Shown here piece by piece: positions 38,881 through 46,799 of a stretch of 64,000 nucleotides of DNA (position 1 is its first letter; the number at the start of each line of letters is the position of its first letter). The stretch lies in contig NZ_NFLL01000007.1 of NCBI RefSeq assembly GCF_002160895.1, forward strand, positions 1 to 64,000, given 5' to 3'. The position numbers were made by a program, and so were the translations under genes. The notes under the pieces are model-generated. The model had not been told where the DNA came from and made no database searches. It was given only the letters and a program-made list of their open reading frames with translations. This DNA is from Faecalibacterium sp. An122. GTDB taxonomy: Bacteria > Bacillota > Clostridia > Oscillospirales > Ruminococcaceae.

Positions 38881-40203
38881 TCAGGCCTTCACGTTCTTGA
38901 TGATGTCGTCCACCGTCTCCCGCAGGTGCTGGTCGTTCTTCATGTCCCGCTCCATGGTCTTGAGGGAGTAGACGATGGTGGAGTGATCCCGGCCCGAGAA
39001 CTCCCGGCCGATGTCCTCCATGCTCATGCCGGTGACCTCCCGCAGGATATAGATGGCCACGCGGCGGGCGCTGGCAATGGACGCGTTCCGCTTGGTGCCC
39101 CGGATGTCGGTGACCGACACGTTGAAGGTGCGGGACACCTCCCCGATGATCTTTTCCACCGTCACCGGGATGGGCTGGGTCTCGTTCAGGATGTCCTTGA
39201 TGGCGTTCTGGGCCACCGAGATCACCGGCTGAATGCCCTCCAGCATATAGTAGGCGTTCAGCTTCTTGACGGCGCCCTCCAGCTGGCGGATGTTGTTTTT
39301 CAGGTGATTGGCGATGAATTCCGCCACATTTTCGGGCAGATCCAGGTGGAGCAGCTCGGCCTTGCGCTTGACGATGGCCACGCGGGTCTCAAAATCCGGC
39401 GGCTGCACGTCGGCGGTCAGGCCCCACTCGAAGCGGGTGCGCAGACGCTCTTCCAGGCTCTTGATCTCCTTGGCGGGGCGGTCCGACGCGATGACAATCT
39501 GCTTGTGGGCGTCGTGGAGGGAGTTGAAGGTGTGGAAAAACTCCTCCTGGGTGGACTCCTTGCCGGCGATGAACTGGATATCGTCGATCAGCAGCAGGTC
39601 GGCCACACGGTATTTCATCCGGAAATCCTCGGTGCTGCCGGCCCGGATGGCGGCGATCAGCTCGTTGGTGAACTGCTCGCAGGTGACATACATGATGACA
39701 AAGTCGGGATGGGTCCGCTTGATCTCAATCTGGATGGCGGTGAGCAGGTGGGTCTTGCCCAGGCCCGAGCCGCCGTAGATGAACAGGGGATTGTAGGCCC
39801 CCGAGGGGTTGGCCGCCACAGCCTGGGCCGCCGCAAAGGCGAACTGGTTGGACGGGCCTTTGATGAAGTTTTCAAACGTGAACTCATAATTGCCCTGGGG
39901 GCTGGCGGGGTTCAGGTCATACTGCTGAGCCAGGACCACTTCATGGGGCGGGGTGCTGGGGACAACCAACTGAATGTCCACGTCAAAGCCAAGGACAGAC
40001 TTGAAAGCTTCCTTCAGCAGCCCGAGGTAGCGGTCACTCACAATCTTGCAGATGAAATCGTTTCGCACCGACAAGGTGATATGGCTCGAGTCCTCAAAGC
40101 TCACCGGCTCCAGCCCGTCGATGTAAAGGTTGTAGGTGGGCTCTGCCATCTGGCCTTTGCAGTAGAGCTGGGCGGCTTCTAATACGTCCTTGAAAGAATC
40201 CAT
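38881..40203 (-). CDS. dnaA: Chromosomal replication initiator DnaA
   Basis: The 440-residue AAA+ initiator binds DnaA boxes and melts the origin. The N-terminal DnaB-interacting domain, linker, ATPase (Walker A GGSGLGKTHLL; Walker B LLLIDDIQF) and C-terminal helix-turn-helix with GREFSGRDHSTIVYSLK are all complete. The ATG at 40203 has GGAG about 11 nt upstream; a GTG four codons earlier is too near that site. A promoter with TATACT lies about 50 bp upstream and is flanked by box-like sequences, allowing autoregulation. Confidence 0.98.
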   Translation of the reverse strand: MDSFKDVLEAAQLYCKGQMAEPTYNLYIDGLEPVSFEDSSHITLSVRNDFICKIVSDRYLGLLKEAFKSVLGFDVDIQLVVPSTPPHEVVLAQQYDLNPASPQGNYEFTFENFIKGPSNQFAFAAAQAVAANPSGAYNPLFIYGGSGLGKTHLLTAIQIEIKRTHPDFVIMYVTCEQFTNELIAAIRAGSTEDFRMKYRVADLLLIDDIQFIAGKESTQEEFFHTFNSLHDAHKQIVIASDRPAKEIKSLEERLRTRFEWGLTADVQPPDFETRVAIVKRKAELLHLDLPENVAEFIANHLKNNIRQLEGAVKKLNAYYMLEGIQPVISVAQNAIKDILNETQPIPVTVEKIIGEVSRTFNVSVTDIRGTKRNASIASARRVAIYILREVTGMSMEDIGREFSGRDHSTIVYSLKTMERDMKNDQHLRETVDDIIKNVKA

Positions 40204-40225
40204 AAAAACATCCACTCCATTGAAG

Positions 40226-40432
40226 TTTTCAACATAGGTACCGATACCCTGTCAGTATAACACAAAATCGCCAAAACGTCCAGAATCGGGGGTCTATTTA
40301 TATAATGTAATGAGTATGGGCCGCAAACGGGGGTTCCATGCGCCGGTTTGATGTTGTGTCGGGAACGGCGCCTATCCCCAAAATGTTGTGTATGGGGCGG
40401 TTTTCAACGGCCAAAAGTGAAAATGTTGAAAA
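40226..40432. other. DnaA-box-like sequences upstream of dnaA (first half of bipartite origin)
   Basis: TTTTCAACA at 40226-40234, TTTTCAACG at 40401-40409 and TGTTGAAAA at 40424-40432 share a TTTTCAAC core, one base from the usual TTTTCCAC. An AT-rich tract (TATTTATATAATGTAATG at about 40295-40312) is a possible unwinding element. The assignment as an origin half is inferred from position between dnaA and rpmH. Confidence 0.5.
40254..40282 (-). promoter_or_regulatory. dnaA promoter
   Basis: On the minus strand TGGACG (40282-40277) and TATACT (40259-40254) are separated by 17 bp. Confidence 0.75.
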
Positions 40433-40472
40433 ACTTTGCACAGAAAAATTTTGATGGAAAGCGAAAAAATGC

Positions 40473-40502
40473 TTGACAGAAGGCAAATTGATGCGATATA
40501 CT
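40473..40502 (+). promoter_or_regulatory. rpmH promoter
   Basis: Consensus TTGACA (40473-40478) and TATACT (40497-40502) lie 18 bp apart, about 110 bp before rpmH. The leader contains a short CCCCTC/GGGG-rich segment that may fold. Confidence 0.85.
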
Positions 40503-40614
40503 ATTAAATCGCAAGCCTGTCCCCTCTGGCCCCGCGTTTCAGGGGCGCATTACAGGGGCGCATAACCGACGATCACCCCGCACCCCGGGGGACAAGTTTT
40601 AGGAGGATATCACC

Positions 40615-40749
40615 ATGAAGAGAACGTTTCAGCCCAAGAAGCGCCAGCGCAAGCAGGTTCACGGCTTCCTGACCCGTATGAGCACCAAGAACGGCCGCAA
40701 GGTCATCAATGCCCGCCGTGCCAAGGGCCGCAAGAGCCTGACTGTCTGA
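40615..40749 (+). CDS. rpmH: 50S ribosomal protein L34
   Basis: The 44-residue basic protein starts [18 protein letters not shown] and ends [12 protein letters not shown], the standard L34 sequence. AGGAGGATATCACC precedes the ATG. It stands at the start of the conserved rpmH-rnpA-yidD-yidC-jag-mnmE-mnmG-rsmG order, on the other side of the origin from dnaA. Confidence 0.98.
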   Translation: MKRTFQPKKRQRKQVHGFLTRMSTKNGRKVINARRAKGRKSLTV

Positions 40750-40868
40750 TTGCAGCAGTGAGGCCGGCTGCATCCGGCTGCCGCGGCGTCCGGGCTGCCT
40801 TTAAGGCGGCCCGCCGAGGAGGCCGCAGGGCGGGCAGTTCCGGCCAGACAATCAAAGAATGCGCACGA

Positions 40869-40966
40869 AAAAGGCCGCTGATGGAAATTGGTGGCCTTAT
40901 TTTTTCAGGAAAAACTGGAATTGTGTGAAAAAATTCGGGCGGCGGTCTTTTAAAGCCGCCCGTTTT
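40869..40966 (+). terminator. Two candidate terminators between rpmH and rnpA
   Basis: AAGGCC...GGCCTTATTTTTT (about 40869-40902) and GGGCGGC...GCCGCCCGTTTTTT (about 40937-40966) both resemble intrinsic terminators. Directly after the second, TGCTATACT (extended -10, 40968-40975) could start rnpA transcription. This would let the abundant rpmH message be made separately from rnpA. Confidence 0.65.
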
Positions 40967-41031
40967 TTGCTATACTGACATGGTAGGGCCCTGCTTTTCA
41001 CACAGGACCGGACAAGATAGGAGGCCCGCAG

Positions 41032-41451
41032 ATGCGATACCGTCCGCTGCGGCATAACAGTGAGTTCGGGCGGGTCTATGCGCGGGGCAAGGCGTATGTG
41101 GACCATGCCCTTGTGCTGTATGTGCTGAAAACCCGCGCCAAACAGACCCGCGTCGGCCTGACCGCCACCAAGAAGGTGGGCTGCGCCGTCCAGCGCAACC
41201 GCGCCCGCCGGGTCATGAAGGCGGCCATCGACGAACATCTCGACTACAACATCGGGGGCTATAACCTGGTGTTTGTGGCCCGCGCCGCCACACCCCGCCT
41301 CAAGAGCTGGCAGGTGTCCCGGGCCGTGGCCCGGCTGTTCCGCCAGGCCGGCCTGCCCGACCGGGCTCTGGAACCCGGCGCACCCCCGCCCTCCAGCCTG
41401 CCCCCCGCAAGAAAGACCGCCCCGTCCGCCCAGGAGGGGAGCCGTCCGTGA
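41032..41451 (+). CDS. rnpA: Ribonuclease P protein component
   Basis: The 139-residue basic protein assists RNase P RNA in tRNA 5' maturation. The family motif RNRARRVMKAA is at about residues 56-66, after VGLTATKKVGCAVQ. GGAGG precedes the ATG. A Pro/Ser-rich C-terminal extension of about 25 residues is added. It overlaps yidD by 4 bp (GTGA). Confidence 0.96.
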   Translation: MRYRPLRHNSEFGRVYARGKAYVDHALVLYVLKTRAKQTRVGLTATKKVGCAVQRNRARRVMKAAIDEHLDYNIGGYNLVFVARAATPRLKSWQVSRAVARLFRQAGLPDRALEPGAPPPSSLPPARKTAPSAQEGSRP

Positions 41452-41738
41452 ACCGCTGGCAGAAACTCTGCCGGGATGCGCTGTGCGTCCCCATCCGGCT
41501 GTACAAGCGTTGGATCAGCCCGGGGCTTGGGCACAACTGCCGGTTCACACCCACCTGCAGCGAATACGCCATCCAGGCCATCCAGGTCCACGGCTGTCTG
41601 AAAGGACTGCTGCTGACCGCCTGGCGGATCGCGCGCTGCAATCCCTTTGGCCGCTGGGGCTATGACCCCGTCCCCGAGCCGGGACGGTGGCGCAGCCCCC
41701 GCCGGGTGCTGCATCCGGCCCGCAGGCCCAAAAAATAA
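41448..41738 (+). CDS. yidD: Membrane protein insertion efficiency factor YidD
   Basis: The 96-residue protein shows the family pattern IRLYKRWISPGLGHNCRFTPTCSEYAIQAI with conserved cysteines, and GYDPVP near the C-terminus. It is an amphipathic membrane-associated helper of YidC. The start is GTG within the rnpA stop, so the two are coupled. Confidence 0.95.
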   Translation: MNRWQKLCRDALCVPIRLYKRWISPGLGHNCRFTPTCSEYAIQAIQVHGCLKGLLLTAWRIARCNPFGRWGYDPVPEPGRWRSPRRVLHPARRPKK

Positions 41739-41832
41739 CTTTGCTTCTTGTGACGGCCCGGCAGCTGTGAGCGGGTTGTCCCACGCATAAAAAACGTTCC
41801 GCGCTCACAGGCGGGACAGAATGGAAGCGCAT

Positions 41833-42906
41833 ATGAATTTTCTCTACATTCTCGCCTGGCCGCTCGGCTACGTCATGGAGCTGATCTACAACATCATCCC
41901 CAACTACGGCTGGGACCTGATCATCTTCACCCTGCTGATCCGGCTCCTGAGCATCCCGCTGTCCCTCAAACAGCAGAAAAACATGGTGCGGATGACTGCA
42001 TTCCAGCCCATGATTGAGGAGATCCAGAAAAAGTACAAGGACAAGCCCGAAAAGCAGCAGGAGGAGATGCTCCGCCTGCAGCAGGATTTCGGCTACAACC
42101 CCACCTCGGGCTGCCTGCCCATGCTGCTGAACTTCTTTGTGATGTTCGGCGTCATCGGCGTCGTCTATGAGCCCCTGAACCGCATCTTCCACATCAGCAA
42201 CGACCTGCTGACCACCGCCGGCACCGCTCTGACCAACCTGGGCATTCAGTTCACCAACATCACCCGGGACAACCTGATCATTGAGCAGATCCTGGCCGGG
42301 GAGCAGAGCATCATCAGCATCTTCTCGGACAGCCAGCTGCAGACCATCACCGAGTTCAGCAACCACATGAGCTTCTTCGGCATCGATCTGACCAAGGTGC
42401 CCCAGTACAGCCTGGCCCCTGACAACCTGCCTCTGCTGATTTTCCCCATCCTGGCCATCATCACTACTTTTGCCTCCACCTGGTACAGCATGAACAGCAG
42501 CGGCCAGAAACTCCAGGGCAGCATGAAGGTCACCATGTACCTGATGCCCCTGATGTATATCTTCTTCTGCTTCACCGTTCCCACCGCTTTCTCTCTGTAC
42601 TACGTCATTTCCAACGTGGTCATGGTGATCCAGAGCGCCGTCATGAAGAAAATCTATAACCCCGACGAGGTCAAGGCCCAGGTGGCCGCCGAGATCGAGG
42701 CCAAGCGCAAGGAACAGCGCCGCGGCGTCAAGAGCACCGTGGTGAAGGTTGTGGACGAAAAGACCGGCCAGACCGTGGAGAAGAACATCTCGGCCAGCGA
42801 GATGAACAAGCGCCGTCTGGAGTACGCCCGCCAGCTGGACCAGGAAAAGTACAAAGACGAGAGGACGGTACCTCTGTCTGAGCTGAACAAAACGAAGGAG
42901 GAGTGA
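41833..42906 (+). CDS. yidC: Membrane protein insertase YidC/OxaI family
   Basis: The product of about 357 residues inserts proteins into the membrane. Five membrane segments are seen; the first cytoplasmic loop is charged (EEIQKKYKDKPEKQQEE), and the Arg in LLIRLLSIPLS fits the conserved groove residue. It lacks the lipoprotein signal seen in Bacillus SpoIIIJ. GGAAG precedes the ATG at 41833; an ATG at 41821 is the alternative start. The C-terminus is long and basic. It lies immediately before jag. Confidence 0.95.
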   Translation: MNFLYILAWPLGYVMELIYNIIPNYGWDLIIFTLLIRLLSIPLSLKQQKNMVRMTAFQPMIEEIQKKYKDKPEKQQEEMLRLQQDFGYNPTSGCLPMLLNFFVMFGVIGVVYEPLNRIFHISNDLLTTAGTALTNLGIQFTNITRDNLIIEQILAGEQSIISIFSDSQLQTITEFSNHMSFFGIDLTKVPQYSLAPDNLPLLIFPILAIITTFASTWYSMNSSGQKLQGSMKVTMYLMPLMYIFFCFTVPTAFSLYYVISNVVMVIQSAVMKKIYNPDEVKAQVAAEIEAKRKEQRRGVKSTVVKVVDEKTGQTVEKNISASEMNKRRLEYARQLDQEKYKDERTVPLSELNKTKEE

Positions 42907-42911
42907 GCAGA

Positions 42912-44096
42912 ATGATCCGTTCCAAGGAAGCCACCGGCAAGACGGTGGAGGAAGCCCGTGCCGCAGCCTGCGCAGCCCTGGGTGTCAACGAAGATGACCT
43001 GAACGTCAGCTATGAAGTTCTGGAAATGCCCCAGAGCACCGGATTTCTGGGCCTGAAGAAGATTCCTGCCCGGGTGCGGGTCATGGTCGAGGAGGAAGAC
43101 CCGACCCCCGCTCCGGTGGAAAAGCCGGTGGTGAAGGCTGCCGTGAAGGTGGAGAAGCCCGAAAAGGCGGAACCCGCCCAGCCCGCTGAACCCGCCGAGA
43201 AGGCTGAGCCTGCCCAGGCCGCACAGCCTGTGGAAAAGACCGAGCCCGCTGCCAAGCCTGCCAAGAAGCCCGCTCCCGCTAAGGAAGAGGCCAAGGCAGA
43301 GCCCAAGGCCGCTGTGACGGCCACTCCCGCGCTGGTGGACGAGACCCCGGTGCCCATTGATATTGAGTCCAACGCCAAGGTGAAAGCCGCGGTGGATTAC
43401 CTGAAAGAGATCGTGGCCCTGATGGGCGTGGAGAACGTGACCTTCAGCGCCCTGCAGAAGGGTGAGGCCACCATCATCCGCCTGGACGGCGACAAGATGG
43501 GTGCGCTCATCGGCCGCCGCGGCGAGACCATGGAGAGCCTGTCCTATCTGGCCAGCCTGGTGGCCAACCGCCTGGAAGGCGATTACATCAAGCTGGGTCT
43601 GGATGTGGCCGGCTACCGCGGCAAGCGTGAGAACGACCTGACCGCTCTGGCCCAGAAGATCGGCCAGAAGGTGCGCCGCAGTGGACGCAGCTTCTCGATG
43701 GAGCCCATGAATCCCTACGAGCGCCGGATCATCCACTCGGCCATCAGCCAGATGGAAGGCCTGCGCAGCGAGAGCAAGGGCGAGGGCAAGGACCGCCATG
43801 TGGTGATCTATTCCACCGAGCCCGGCGCCCAGACCGAGGCCAACGAGCGCCGCAGCCGCGGCGGTCGTGGGGATCGCCGGCCCAGTGACCGGAACGGCCG
43901 CGGCCGCAACGATCGTTCGGGCCGCGGCAACGGCAGCCGTTCCCGTTCGGGCGGCAGCCGCGGACCCCGTCCTTCCAGCGTGCCTGACCGCACTTATGTG
44001 GCGGTGGACGCTGCCGACGCCGCACCCGTTGCGCCCAAGCGCAGCCAGCGCGTCGACGATTTCGCCGACCTGGACTTCGGCAAAATCGAACTCTAA
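42912..44096 (+). CDS. jag: RNA-binding protein Jag/KhpB
   Basis: The 394-residue protein has the Jag-N domain (1-55), an Ala/Pro/Glu/Lys-rich linker (about 58-135), a KH domain (GALIGRRGETMESLSYLASLV), an R3H domain (MNPYERRIIHSAISQ), and an Arg/Gly/Ser-rich tail (about 305-360) that is an extra feature. Homologues bind RNA with KhpA and influence cell division and envelope synthesis. AAGGAGGAG precedes the ATG; an in-frame GTG three codons earlier overlaps yidC's stop. Confidence 0.93.
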   Translation: MIRSKEATGKTVEEARAAACAALGVNEDDLNVSYEVLEMPQSTGFLGLKKIPARVRVMVEEEDPTPAPVEKPVVKAAVKVEKPEKAEPAQPAEPAEKAEPAQAAQPVEKTEPAAKPAKKPAPAKEEAKAEPKAAVTATPALVDETPVPIDIESNAKVKAAVDYLKEIVALMGVENVTFSALQKGEATIIRLDGDKMGALIGRRGETMESLSYLASLVANRLEGDYIKLGLDVAGYRGKRENDLTALAQKIGQKVRRSGRSFSMEPMNPYERRIIHSAISQMEGLRSESKGEGKDRHVVIYSTEPGAQTEANERRSRGGRGDRRPSDRNGRGRNDRSGRGNGSRSRSGGSRGPRPSSVPDRTYVAVDAADAAPVAPKRSQRVDDFADLDFGKIEL

Positions 44097-44100
44097 CCTC

Positions 44101-44128
44101 CCTACTTTTTCTTGAAAGAAAAAGTAGG
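44101..44128. repeat. R2 hairpin after jag
   Basis: CCTACTTTTTCTT and AAGAAAAAGTAGG-type arms fold around GAA. Similar hairpins lie at 26589-26613, 62296-62320 and, as GATAC...GTATC, at 45115-45138. They sit next to the other repeats and may act as terminators, though no clean T run follows. Confidence 0.6.
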
Positions 44129-44330
44129 CAAAAAGAACTTTACTGGGTACCATCCACTCTGGCTGCTCTTTATAGGGCGACGGAGGGTTGCGGAATTTGC
44201 CGCGCTCACGTTAGGTTTGGCAACGTAGGCGAGGCGCTGCCTGCGGCAGAAACAGCCGAGCCGGAGTTGGGGCAAGCACACCGAAGCGCGTCCAGCGGAC
44301 GATGCAGTGAGGTGTGCTTGGCGCAGCGCT

Positions 44331-44387
44331 CCAATTTTCACAAGGGCGCATTGCCGCCCGCCGGGAAAATTGGCTAAGCGCAAGAGG
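44331..44387 (+). repeat. REP-like stem-loop with GGCTAAGCGCAAGAGG tail, copy 2
   Basis: CCAATTTTC pairs with GAAAATTGG and is followed by the GGCTAAGCGCAAGAGG tail. A further CCAAATTTTC/GAAAATTTGG pair lies at about 44397-44437. The region 44140-44330 is the inverse of sequence at 26440-26570; no gene is visible. Confidence 0.75.
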
Positions 44388-44580
44388 ACAGCCGTCCAAA
44401 TTTTCAAGCGGACCGCGTCCAGCGCAGAAAATTTGGGCAACGGCAACCCGGACCTGCGCCCGGGTACGATGCAAAGTGTTGGTATACCCTGATTCCTCTT
44501 TTTGCAAGGTCCGCCCGATCCCGGAGAAAAGCGGTCCCATCTGTTTTGCTATAACCGCGCATTGCGGCACCTATAACAGA

Positions 44581-44620
44581 GAAATTTCCTCGCTCCTTTG
44601 GGGGCGGGGAAATTTTGTTT
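44581..44620. repeat. Repeat family R3 hairpin, copy 2
   Basis: GAAATTTCC and GGAAATTTTGTTT surround CGCTCC...GGGGCGG; it could end plus-strand transcription from jag. Confidence 0.65.
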
Positions 44621-44830
44621 GACAGGGGCTGTGTGTCTGATAGTCCATCGGCTTTGGGGGTATCGGATGTGCGGCTAAAAGGGGAGGGATGAGCTTTTTT
44701 CAAAAGGGTCTCGGATTCTCCACAGAACAGGAAATCTTTGTGGAAAACTGGCCCTCAGATTTCAGCGGCAGGGCGGGGGCAAACACACCGACCGTATCCG
44801 GTGGATGAAGCAGGGAGCAGGCGCCGCGCT

Positions 44831-44888
44831 CCGGTTTTTGCAAGCGCCATTCTTGGCACGCCGCAAAAACCGGCTAAGCGCAAGAGGG
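44831..44888 (+). repeat. REP-like stem-loop with CGGCTAAGCGCAAGAGG tail, copy 3
   Basis: CCGGTTTTTGC pairs with GCAAAAACCGG. The arms differ from copies 1 and 2 but both sides changed together, so the stem is kept. Confidence 0.75.
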
Positions 44889-44970
44889 ACAAACGCCGGG
44901 AACGAGCCGGAATGGAACGGCTTCGTGGAGCTGTCAGAGATTCAGAAACTTGATGGTACCCATTGAAAAG
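44889..44970 (+). repeat. Dispersed repeat family R1, partial copy
   Basis: It carries the second three quarters of R1 (ACAAACGCCGGGAACGAGCCGG onwards, to GGTACCCATTGAAAAG). It lies just before a complete copy in the same orientation. Confidence 0.8.
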
Positions 44971-45001
44971 CTGTTTGGGCATTTTCTAGATTATGTTGTA
45001 G

Positions 45002-45107
45002 TTTGCATCGTACCGTGCCGCAGGCACAAACGCCGGGAACGAGCCGGAACGGAACGGCTTCGTGGAGCTGTCGGAGACCCGGAAACTGGATGGTACACAG
45101 TGAAAAG
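45002..45107 (+). repeat. Dispersed repeat family R1, copy 2
   Basis: Complete copy, from TTTGCATCGTACC to GGTACACAGTGAAAAG. An internal TGCCGCAGGCA hairpin differs in sequence from the equivalent hairpin of the other copies but keeps pairing. The rest of 45108-45369 holds a GATACTTTTTC/GAAAAAGTATC hairpin and the region just before mnmE, with TACAAT (about 45337) as a possible -10. Confidence 0.85.
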
Positions 45108-45369
45108 CTTTTTGGATACTTTTTCTCGAAAAAGTATCACGATGGAAGGACAAAAAATGGAAAATAGCCATCCAGAGAAGGCAAAATGATGCAGGGATGG
45201 TTTTGAAGGTGTATCTTTTGAAGAAAATATACAGTTTGGAAAATGCAAAAGAGGAAATGTTTTTCCACAGGAAAAGAGAAACCGGTGGAAAATGTACCGC
45301 CCGCCGGCTGTATTTCATTTTTTGTCCAAACGTGGTACAATACACACAACACCAAAGGAGGGACACCCC

Positions 45370-46743
45370 ATGATGGAAAACAGTACCATTGCGGCCATCG
45401 CTACGCCCCCCGGCCAGGGCGGTATTGCGGTGGTCCGCCTGTCCGGCCCCGAAAGCTATGCGGTGGCGGAGAAAGTATTTCGCCCCGCCGACTCCCGCAA
45501 ACGGGTGGCCGACGCCAAGGGCTATACCGCCCTGTATGGAACCTTTGTCCACGGGGGAGAAACCTTTGACGACGGGGTCGCCCTCTTTTACCGGTCTCCC
45601 CGCAGCTATACCGGAGAGGACGTGGTGGAACTGTCCTGCCATGGCGGCAACGCCGTGGCCCGGCGCCTGGTGGAAGCCTGCCTGGCCGCGGGTGCTGTCC
45701 CGGCCGGTCCGGGTGAGTATACCCGCCGCGCCCTTTTGAACGGCAAACTCAGCCTCACCCAGGCCGAGGCGGTGATGGACTTGATTTCGGCCGGCGGACG
45801 GCAGGGCGCAGCTCTGGCCAACGCGGCCCGGGACGGTGCCCTGGCCCGGAAGATTTCCGTCCAGCAGCAGATCCTCACCGACCTGCAGGCTCACCTGACC
45901 GCATGGGTGGATTTCCCCGAGGAGGATGTCCCCGCCCTGGAAACCGATGCCCTGCGCGCTTCTCTGGAAGAGGTAAAGGCCGGGCTGGATGAACTGATTG
46001 AAAATTACAACGCCGCCGCGGTGCTGCGGGAAGGGGTGGACTGCGCCATTGTGGGCCGCCCCAACGCCGGCAAATCCACCCTCCTGAATTTGCTGGCCGG
46101 CTTTGACCGGGCCATCGTCACCCCCATCGCCGGCACCACCCGGGACGTGGTGGAGCAGGCGGTCCAGCTGGGAGAGATAAGGCTCAACCTGTTCGACACC
46201 GCCGGCCTGCGGGAAACCGACGACCCGGTGGAGGCCGAAGGCGTCCGCCGCAGCTGGGCCAAGCTGGCCGAGGCGGGTTTGGTTCTGGCGGTGTTTGACG
46301 GCTCGTCCCCCCTGGCCAAAGAGGATCTGGACCTGGCCCGCCGCTGTGCTGAGTGCCGGGCCATCGCCCTCATCAACAAGGAGGACCTGCCCATCCAGTT
46401 TGACGCCGAGGTGATCGCCCCCTATTTCGCCATGGTGATCCCGGTCTGCTGCAAAGAGGAAGGGGCCAGGAAGGTCATCGCCGCGGCGGTGGCCCGGCTG
46501 CTGGGCACCGGCCGCATCGACCCCCACGCCGCCAGCCTCTCGGGCCAGCGGCAGCTGTCGGCGGCCCTTCGGGCCCGGGACGGTGTCAACGGCGCGCTGG
46601 ACGCTCTGGCCACCGGCTTTGGCCTGGACGCGGTGTCGGTCTGTGTGGACGACGCCCTGGACGCCCTCTACGCCCTCACCGGCGAGAACGCCACCGAGGC
46701 GGTCATCGACCAGGTATTTGAGAAATTCTGTGTGGGCAAATAA
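45370..46743 (+). CDS. mnmE: tRNA modification GTPase MnmE
   Basis: The 457-residue enzyme, with MnmG, adds carboxymethylaminomethyl groups to U34 of certain tRNAs. It has an N-terminal tetrahydrofolate-binding domain, a helical domain, an inserted G domain (Walker A GRPNAGKSTLLN, DTAGLRE, NKED) and the C-terminal catalytic FCVGK motif. AAAGGAGGG precedes the ATG pair at 45370/45373. The open frame extends upstream but without a site. It is followed by mnmG. Confidence 0.97.
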   Translation: MMENSTIAAIATPPGQGGIAVVRLSGPESYAVAEKVFRPADSRKRVADAKGYTALYGTFVHGGETFDDGVALFYRSPRSYTGEDVVELSCHGGNAVARRLVEACLAAGAVPAGPGEYTRRALLNGKLSLTQAEAVMDLISAGGRQGAALANAARDGALARKISVQQQILTDLQAHLTAWVDFPEEDVPALETDALRASLEEVKAGLDELIENYNAAAVLREGVDCAIVGRPNAGKSTLLNLLAGFDRAIVTPIAGTTRDVVEQAVQLGEIRLNLFDTAGLRETDDPVEAEGVRRSWAKLAEAGLVLAVFDGSSPLAKEDLDLARRCAECRAIALINKEDLPIQFDAEVIAPYFAMVIPVCCKEEGARKVIAAAVARLLGTGRIDPHAASLSGQRQLSAALRARDGVNGALDALATGFGLDAVSVCVDDALDALYALTGENATEAVIDQVFEKFCVGK

Positions 46744-46799
46744 CCGGCGCAGGGGAGAGGACCAAACCGGAGCCATCCCCCCAAATGGAAAGGAACTCT

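Noticed and set aside
43130-43330. Ala/Pro/Glu/Lys-rich tract in jag as a DNA repeat or frameshift
   Set aside because: The frame stays open and both flanking Jag domains are intact; such linkers are usual in this family.
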